Shown here one piece after another: positions 31,505 to 35,504 of a stretch of 35,504 bases of DNA. The DNA lies in the NCBI GenBank assembly GCA_902777275.1, contig CACYTI010000025.1, positions 1 through 35,504 on the forward strand, in the 5' to 3' direction. The notes below the pieces were generated by a model. That model saw only the letters and a program-made list of their open reading frames with translations, did no database searches and was not told the origin of the DNA. The position numbers were made by a program, and so were the translations under genes. Source of the stretch: an uncultured Ruminococcus sp. (GTDB lineage: Bacteria > Bacillota > Clostridia > Oscillospirales > Acutalibacteraceae). Position 1 is the stretch's first letter, and every line of letters begins with the position of its first letter.

Positions 31505-31589
31505 GGGAGAATTCCCGAGTGGCCAAAGGGGGCAGACTGTAAATCTGTTGCGTCATGCTTCGGTGGTTCGAATCCACCTTCTCCCACCA
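31505..31589 (+). tRNA. tRNA-Tyr (anticodon GTA), CCA encoded
   Basis: Acceptor GGGAGAA/TTCTCCC is perfect. The anticodon arm CAGA-CTGTAAA-TCTG carries GTA. A long variable arm (type II) and T-arm GGTGG-TTCGAAT-CCACC follow, with discriminator A and encoded CCA. It lies 19 bp after tRNA-Thr in the same transcript. Confidence 0.96.
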
Positions 31590-31598
31590 AACTCAAAT

Positions 31599-31640
31599 AA
31601 TCCGAACTTTTTGCTTATCGGCGAAACGTTCGGATTTTTG
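31599..31640 (+). terminator. Terminator after the tRNA genes
   Basis: AATCCGAAC (31599-31607) pairs with GTTCGGATT (31628-31636), followed by a T-run. The 50 bp to 31690 show nothing else. Confidence 0.85.
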
Positions 31641-31690
31641 GTTTTGTGTAGTTATTTGAAAGAACAGTGAAACATTATAAACTTATAAAA

Positions 31691-32224
31691 TTATTTTTCA
31701 ACCGCAATAACATGAAGCATAAGCCCGATTTTTTTATTAGGGTATATTTCATTATTTTCTTTGTCATACATCTTCCATTTGGAACGGTAATTGCCTAACT
31801 GTTTAACATGATATTCGACTGATAGAGTTATTATCTCACCTGGTAATGTTGTAGGCACTTTAATCTCATTGTTTACAGGATAAAAACAATCACCAGCGAA
31901 TTCAACGCATCGAAGTATTCTTCCTTTCCAAACGATATTACCGTTGTTTTTTATAGTCCACGATTTCTTAAATATTTTATTTATAGGTACTGATATTCCG
32001 TCATACGGCATTTCTGAAATGAACAATGAATCATCATAGTTTGGTTGTTTTTGTTGCTTTAATATTTTTTTTGCTTTAAAATATGTCAATATTCTGTGGA
32101 AAGAATTTTTTAAAAATTTTTTTATTCTTTTTGAAAAAGCAATAAATAGACCAATTAAAGTAATTCCTAGACCAGAGAATAACCATTCTTTATTCTCTTC
32201 AATCCATTTTAAAAATTTATCCAC
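31691..32224 (-). CDS. Membrane-anchored protein with NBR1-type Ig-like domain
   Basis: 177 aa. One N-terminal membrane helix (KEWLFSGLGITLIGLFIAF, about 13-31) is followed by a basic linker and, from about residue 80, an Ig-like region. It has KSWTIKNNGNIVWKGRILRC, VPTTLPGEIITLSVEY and LGNYRSKWKMYDKENNE, a pattern close to the central Ig-like domain of NBR1 (W-x-W-type tryptophans, PG turn, GxYRSxW). The start is GTG 32224 with GAGGTGA upstream. It is AT-rich, has its own promoter and sits between a mobilization module and tRNA genes. Similar short membrane-plus-domain proteins occur as accessory genes in mobile DNA; a defense role is possible but unproven. Confidence 0.65.
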   Translation of the reverse strand: MDKFLKWIEENKEWLFSGLGITLIGLFIAFSKRIKKFLKNSFHRILTYFKAKKILKQQKQPNYDDSLFISEMPYDGISVPINKIFKKSWTIKNNGNIVWKGRILRCVEFAGDCFYPVNNEIKVPTTLPGEIITLSVEYHVKQLGNYRSKWKMYDKENNEIYPNKKIGLMLHVIAVEK

Positions 32225-32254
32225 AATCTCACCTCGCTTATTTCTCGCATATGA

Positions 32255-32283
32255 ATTGTAACATATTTGCTTAAACTTTACAA
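32255..32283 (-). promoter_or_regulatory. Promoter of the NBR1-Ig-like gene
   Basis: On the minus strand TTGTAA (32283-32278) and TACAAT (32260-32255) have a 17-bp spacer, about 30 bp before the GTG start. Confidence 0.6.
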
Positions 32284-32299
32284 TGCATATTTTTATTTA

Positions 32300-32334
32300 A
32301 ATGAACCGTAGAATTTTATAATCCTACGGCTCAT
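32300..32334 (-). terminator. Terminator of the mobilization operon
   Basis: ATGA-CCGTAG (about 32301-32311) pairs with CTACGG-TCAT (about 32324-32334). On the minus strand it lies just after the stop of the 46-aa gene, followed by AT-rich sequence; on the plus strand it ends in TTTTTT. Confidence 0.7.
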
Positions 32335-32340
32335 TTTTTA

Positions 32341-32481
32341 CTATTTATCTCGCTGCCGTTTCCATTCTTCGAATTCTTTTTTGCCCTCTTCCGTTTCAAA
32401 GAAAGCTATGATTTCTGGAAGGAATGTTTTTGCAAGTGAATCAATTTCGTGCTTTGGAATTTCACATTTTAATGATACCAT
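32341..32481 (-). CDS. Small acidic mobile-element protein (46 aa)
   Basis: The protein reads MVSLKCEIPKHEIDSLAKTF, then LPEIIAFFETEEGKKEFEEW and KRQRDK. Very short proteins with the EIPK..ID.LA.T.LP.I..FFE..EG...F..W pattern are found next to relaxase genes in Firmicutes elements; the role is unknown. The ribosome binding site is weak, so translation may depend on upstream genes. It lies at the end of the mobilization operon, just before the terminator. Confidence 0.65.
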   Translation of the reverse strand: MVSLKCEIPKHEIDSLAKTFLPEIIAFFETEEGKKEFEEWKRQRDK

Positions 32482-32518
32482 AGGGCATCACGGCATTATT
32501 GGTTTTCCGGATTCCCCC

Positions 32519-32653
32519 TTATCCTTGTGTGATTTCTCTTGAATTGATTATTGATTTCATAATGGGTTTCCCTTCCTCGTCGTAGTATAATCGACGGATA
32601 AATGTTATTTGTTGACTGCAATTAAAATTGGCTTTGGAATAAAACCAAATCAT
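32519..32653 (-). CDS. Small mobile-element protein (44 aa), unrecognized
   Basis: From ATG 32653 it reads MIWFYSKANFNCSQQITFIR, then RLYYDEEGKPIMKSIINSRE and ITQG. AAGGGA lies 12 bases upstream, a long spacing. It sits between the relaxase (stop at 32684) and the 46-aa gene. The natural composition and position suggest a real small gene, or the remainder of a longer one whose N-terminus shifted frame (a frame reading YISDEGIDEN overlaps just upstream). Confidence 0.45.
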   Translation of the reverse strand: MIWFYSKANFNCSQQITFIRRLYYDEEGKPIMKSIINSREITQG

Positions 32654-32683
32654 ATTTTCATCAATCCCTTCGTCTGATATATT

Positions 32684-33916
32684 TTAGAGTGTCATAGAGA
32701 AGCCTTCGTCCTCATCTTCATCCTCACTGTCATCATAATTATCGTAATCATAATCGTCAGCACCGAAGATTTCGTGGAGGATTTCTTCTCTGGTTTTGTG
32801 TTCTTCATGTTCATAATCAGGCTCCTGATCGAGCGTTTCATCTTGACTGTTAGCTGCTGTGTTGGTCACCATGCCGATACCTAAACCGAGAACCGTACCG
32901 AGAGCGGAGCCGTTTTCCTCGGCGTCAATACGCTTTCTGCGCTCGTCCGGGTCTTCGGAATCGTTGTCAACGATTTTTGAAACCGCTCCGGCAAGGCTTC
33001 CGATGCCGCCGATAATGTTCGGATATCTGTCGGCAATTCTCTGAGATTCCGCTTTTGCAAGAGTGCGTTCTCGCAGATGCTGCTCGTAAAGCTCACGTAA
33101 ATCCTCCCAGCCTGTCGGCTGTTTTTCTTCTGATTCGCTGTCAGGAAACTCTCTTTGCAGGAGCTCTCGCTCGATATTATCTTTGAGATATTTCTCGTCG
33201 TGGAGCTTAATATCGCGGCAGCTTTTGCCGTTGGGGCAATGGAAAGTGAGATATTTTCTCTCATCCGTCCACGTCATATGGTAGCCGAGAATGGACATGG
33301 AGCGGATAAAATCAGCCTTGCTGCCGCTGAACTCAATCGCCTTATCAATGTCATTTGCCAGCTTTTGTTTCCAGCTTTCGCCCCTCATCCTTGCGCGGTA
33401 CTCTTTGGTGGACATTCTTTTGCCGCCCCCCTCGTATGGTTGGAGAACGGAAAGTCCGTGAACAAGGCAGATTTCATCGCTGAGCTTGCGTAGCTTTTTC
33501 AGCGTTGACGGCGATTGCCGCAGCTTCATTCCAGACTCAAAGCCGACGGAATTGATGACGAAGTGGCTGTGTATATGAGAGGCATCGCAGTGAGTCGTGA
33601 CCAAAACCTCATGACCTTCCCACGCTTTCTCCGCAAATTCAAGAGCGATTTCGTGTGCCCGTTCGGGTGTAAGATTCTCGGACGGCGAAAAGGATTGCGC
33701 GTAATGATAGAAAAATATACCGTTGTCTTTGCCATAAACCTTTTTCGTCGCCATGAATTCGCGGTAGGCATTCTCGCCGTCGCAATTGACTCCGCTGACT
33801 AATCTGCGCTTGGATTTGCTGTCAAAGGTTTTGTGCTCTTGCTGACAGTAGTTGATAACCGCGCGCATTGCGGAACGATTTTGCCGACTTTCCTTGATAA
33901 AAATGACCGTTGCCAT
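32684..33916 (-). CDS. MobP/MobA-type relaxase (mobilization nuclease)
   Basis: 410 aa. The N-terminal relaxase domain has the likely catalytic tyrosine region (INYCQQEHK), RAHEIALEFAEKAW and the metal-binding histidines in HCDASHIHSHFVINSV (about 109-124). After about residue 290 the protein is highly charged, ending in an acidic Asp/Glu/Tyr tail (DDYDYDNYDDSEDEDEDEG). Relaxases nick at oriT and stay covalently bound to the transferred strand. The start codon overlaps the stop of the MobC-like gene. No mating-pore genes are present in the window, so transfer may depend on a helper. The origin is probably at 34231-34618. Confidence 0.9.
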   Translation of the reverse strand: MATVIFIKESRQNRSAMRAVINYCQQEHKTFDSKSKRRLVSGVNCDGENAYREFMATKKVYGKDNGIFFYHYAQSFSPSENLTPERAHEIALEFAEKAWEGHEVLVTTHCDASHIHSHFVINSVGFESGMKLRQSPSTLKKLRKLSDEICLVHGLSVLQPYEGGGKRMSTKEYRARMRGESWKQKLANDIDKAIEFSGSKADFIRSMSILGYHMTWTDERKYLTFHCPNGKSCRDIKLHDEKYLKDNIERELLQREFPDSESEEKQPTGWEDLRELYEQHLRERTLAKAESQRIADRYPNIIGGIGSLAGAVSKIVDNDSEDPDERRKRIDAEENGSALGTVLGLGIGMVTNTAANSQDETLDQEPDYEHEEHKTREEILHEIFGADDYDYDNYDDSEDEDEDEGFSMTL

Positions 33917-34230
33917 CAGCTGTCATCTCCCGTCAAGCTAAGAATCGCGTCATAGATTTTTCGCTGACCTTCGATAACCGAATCGAATTTTCCGAAGAAA
34001 AACCGTTTTGAGTTTATCTTTCGCGCGATTTGATTGAGGTTGTTGCCGATGTGTTTCAGCTCAACAAGCACCTCCGACAGGTCGGTTACATTGATTTCCG
34101 TGCTGCGTGAACACTCAATCAGGTAGTCGGTCAAGGTCATCTGCGCCTGCTTTGCTTTGGCGACAATCTCTTTCTTTTCTTCTGTTGTAAGACGAATTGA
34201 TATGGTTTGATTTCGTTTTCTGTTTGACAA
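33916..34230 (-). CDS. MobC-like relaxosome accessory protein
   Basis: 104 aa. The N-terminal ribbon-helix-helix (NQTISIRLTTEEKKEIVAKA) is followed by LTDYLIECSR and the MobC signature VLVELKHIGNNLNQIARKIN. MobC proteins bind oriT and help the relaxase open the DNA. The start is TTG 34230 with AGGAGGT seven bases upstream. Its stop overlaps the relaxase start, so the two are coupled. Confidence 0.9.
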   Translation of the reverse strand: MSNRKRNQTISIRLTTEEKKEIVAKAKQAQMTLTDYLIECSRSTEINVTDLSEVLVELKHIGNNLNQIARKINSKRFFFGKFDSVIEGQRKIYDAILSLTGDDS

Positions 34231-34618
34231 ATGTTTACCTCCTGTGGTTTGTTTAAAGTGGGTTCCGGGCTTCTGCCCGGCTTTATGCGTGCGGCGGACA
34301 GCCGGACGCTCTGCTTGCCTCAGCAGAGCTGAGTAAAGCGAGAGCCTCAGCAGAGCTGAGTAAAGCGAGAGATAAACTCCCGATTTACACAGTCCGAATA
34401 AATGTGGTTGTTATAATAAATGGGTGTACTGATTTTTTCTGCAACTTCTGCAACAGCGCGGAAGATGTCAGCGTATAAGCCAAATCTGACGCTTCCGTTT
34501 CTGCAACAGAGCGCGGCGCAACTGCAACAGCGCCACAGTTGTACAACAGAAAAAGAGAAAGGCTTTTTTCAGTGTACAAGCCGTTTTCAAAGCTCTGTCA
34601 CAGTTGCCACAGAAAATA
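34231..34618. other. Noncoding repeat-rich region, candidate oriT and/or replication origin
   Basis: About 390 bp without a gene, between the mobilization operon and the replication-type gene. It holds a perfect CCGGGC-TTCT-GCCCGG hairpin (34265-34280), the tandem 27-bp repeat at 34317-34370, four copies of CTGCAAC (34439, 34448, 34501, 34522) resembling iterons, and a stem CGGAAG-AT-GTCAG with CTGAC-G-CTTCCG (34459-34497). The position directly upstream of mobC on the template is where an oriT is expected. Confidence 0.55.
34317..34370. repeat. Perfect 27-bp tandem repeat, two copies
   Basis: The unit begins GCCTCAGCAGAGCTGAGTAA and ends AGCGAGA; copies are at 34317-34343 and 34344-34370 without mismatches. 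Each contains the dyad CTCAGC-AGA-GCTGAG. Confidence 0.9.
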
Positions 34619-35504
34619 TCAGGTACCGTTCACTATCTGTTCCGCTTTGAATTTGTCGAGCGCCATATAGCGGCTGTTCTTTCCTGCGTAGCGAACGGAG
34701 ACGGTATTGCTGCCCTGAGAGGTTTTTATCAATCCGTCCTCGGCAAGAGCTTTCAGCAGTGCCTTGCTCGTCAGGCTGAAATTTTCGCCCTGCTCATTGC
34801 AGAGCACCTTCACATATCTGTAGGCAATATCCTTGTTGAGGTAGAGATAATGCTCGTCCTCGAATCCAACAAAGTTTCTCGGATACGGGTCTTCGCCGAT
34901 TGACAAATCCTTGCGCGTCACCGTCGCTCTTGATATTCTCGCTCTGTCGCTGTGCCAAGCGGTAAAGGATTTCTTTAAATTCGCCGTCAATTATCTCCAC
35001 GGCTGATTCTGTGATAACCTTATGCTCCTCTAAAAACCACAGGAACATTTTCATGCCGATTCTCAACTGCGCTGCCATTTCAGGCACTCTGCCGTGACAG
35101 GAAATACCTGTTTGAATAAAATCATTTCGATAGGCGGTAAAAGATTCTTTGAGCATTTTCACAAAGCCTTTTTCAATTTTCTCTACTTGAAGAAACTTTT
35201 TCTTGATCCATTCCGTGTAGCCAAATATCGTTCTGCGAAAAACTCCCTGCTCCGCATACTGTTGAAATAAGGACAGAGTATCTAAGTTGACGTCGCCGTC
35301 CTTCAACTCCAACAGGAAATAACGTGCCGTACCACTCTCACCGATATCAGGCGGAAACTCGGAGGTGATGATCGCGTTGCCGAGCGGTGGACGTGACTCC
35401 ATTGAAGAAGAATCTTTACGCAATCTACCGCGACCTGTTCTGTCGCCATAGGCACGGACAAGTGCTTGCATGGTTGAAGTCAGCTTTCGTTCGTCATCTC
35501 TGCC
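34619..35504 (-). pseudogene. Mobile-element replication/primase-helicase-type protein, C-terminal part, frameshifted and cut by the window edge
   Basis: The minus strand enters from the right edge in frame (GRDDERKLTSTMQALVRAYG) and continues through AIITSEFPPDIGESGTARYF, GVFRRTIFGYTEWIKKKFL and SCHGRVPEMAAQLRIGMKMF to RLAQRQSENIK near 34920. There the frame changes. The following natural sequence, VTRKDLSIGEDPYPRNFVGF, then YLYLNKDIAYRYVKVLCNEQ and LLKALAEDGLIKTSQGSNTV, is in another frame, ending at 34619. The two parts look like one protein of the large DUF927/VirE-like replication type common in Firmicutes elements. A single indel near 34905-34935 explains it. The protein starts beyond the window. 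Confidence 0.6.

Noticed and set aside
34317-34370. Possible CRISPR array
   Set aside because: The two 27-bp units are directly adjacent without spacers and there are no cas genes in the window.

Overview
The window looks like the chromosome of an endospore-forming Clostridia, most likely Oscillospiraceae/Ruminococcaceae and probably a gut or rumen species. The evidence is a fragment of a small acid-soluble spore protein gene, a very large secreted protein ending in a type I dockerin, a ylxM-ffh-rpsP-khpA operon in Firmicutes order, a feoA-feoA-feoB operon with a FeoB-associated Cys-rich gene, and mobile genes typical of Firmicutes conjugative or mobilizable elements. The species call is inference.

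Layout. (1) 1-6140 is AT-richer accessory DNA: the start of a PadR regulator with repeated operator-like sites, an XRE/membrane-protein pair, a TnpV remnant joined to a 3' piece of tRNA-Ala, two decayed genes, and a mobile module (sigma-like factor, about 600 bp of hairpin-rich DNA, MazF-like protein, DUF3789 peptide, 59-aa protein, large serine recombinase). The recombinase gene ends about 20 bp before a 5'-truncated spore-protein gene, so the element appears to have inserted into it. (2) 6.4-8.7 kb: a DUF1015 protein and an asparaginase-family protein in one operon. (3) 8.7-10.3 kb: gene remnants, mainly an ABC exporter broken by several frameshifts. (4) 10.3-17.1 kb: the 1638-aa dockerin protein, a BASS-family transporter and a DUF308/HdeD-like membrane protein. 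(5) 17.2-19.6 kb: the SRP/ribosome operon on the minus strand. (6) 20.0-25.5 kb: one promoter and a structured leader of about 250 nt before five co-directional genes (DegT-type aminotransferase, initiating sugar phosphotransferase, GT2 glycosyltransferase with an extra C-terminal domain, MBL-fold hydrolase, ATP-grasp ligase). (7) 25.5-28.9 kb: the ferrous iron uptake operon behind a near-consensus DtxR/IdeR iron box. (8) 28.9-31.6 kb: ABC-F ATPase, DUF5658 protein, tRNA-Thr and tRNA-Tyr. (9) 31.7-35.5 kb: a second mobile region (membrane protein with an NBR1-type Ig-like domain, two small proteins, MobP-type relaxase, MobC-like protein, a repeat-rich origin-like region and a frameshifted replication/primase-type protein).

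How the genes work together. The sugar cluster reads as a compact pathway that aminates a nucleotide sugar, loads it on undecaprenyl phosphate, extends it and perhaps decorates it with an amino acid or similar acid. No flippase or polymerase is visible. The Feo genes form a standard iron-repressed import operon. The two flanking regions are different mobile elements: one uses a serine recombinase and a protein-coding target, the other has a mobilization module and lies downstream of tRNA genes.

The most interesting leads are the spore-gene insertion (possible excision during sporulation), the RNA hairpin that hides the ribosome binding site of the sigma-like gene, the sugar operon with its leader, the 600-bp structured region, and the orphan NBR1-Ig membrane protein. 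All calls come from reading the sequence; no database search or folding program was run.
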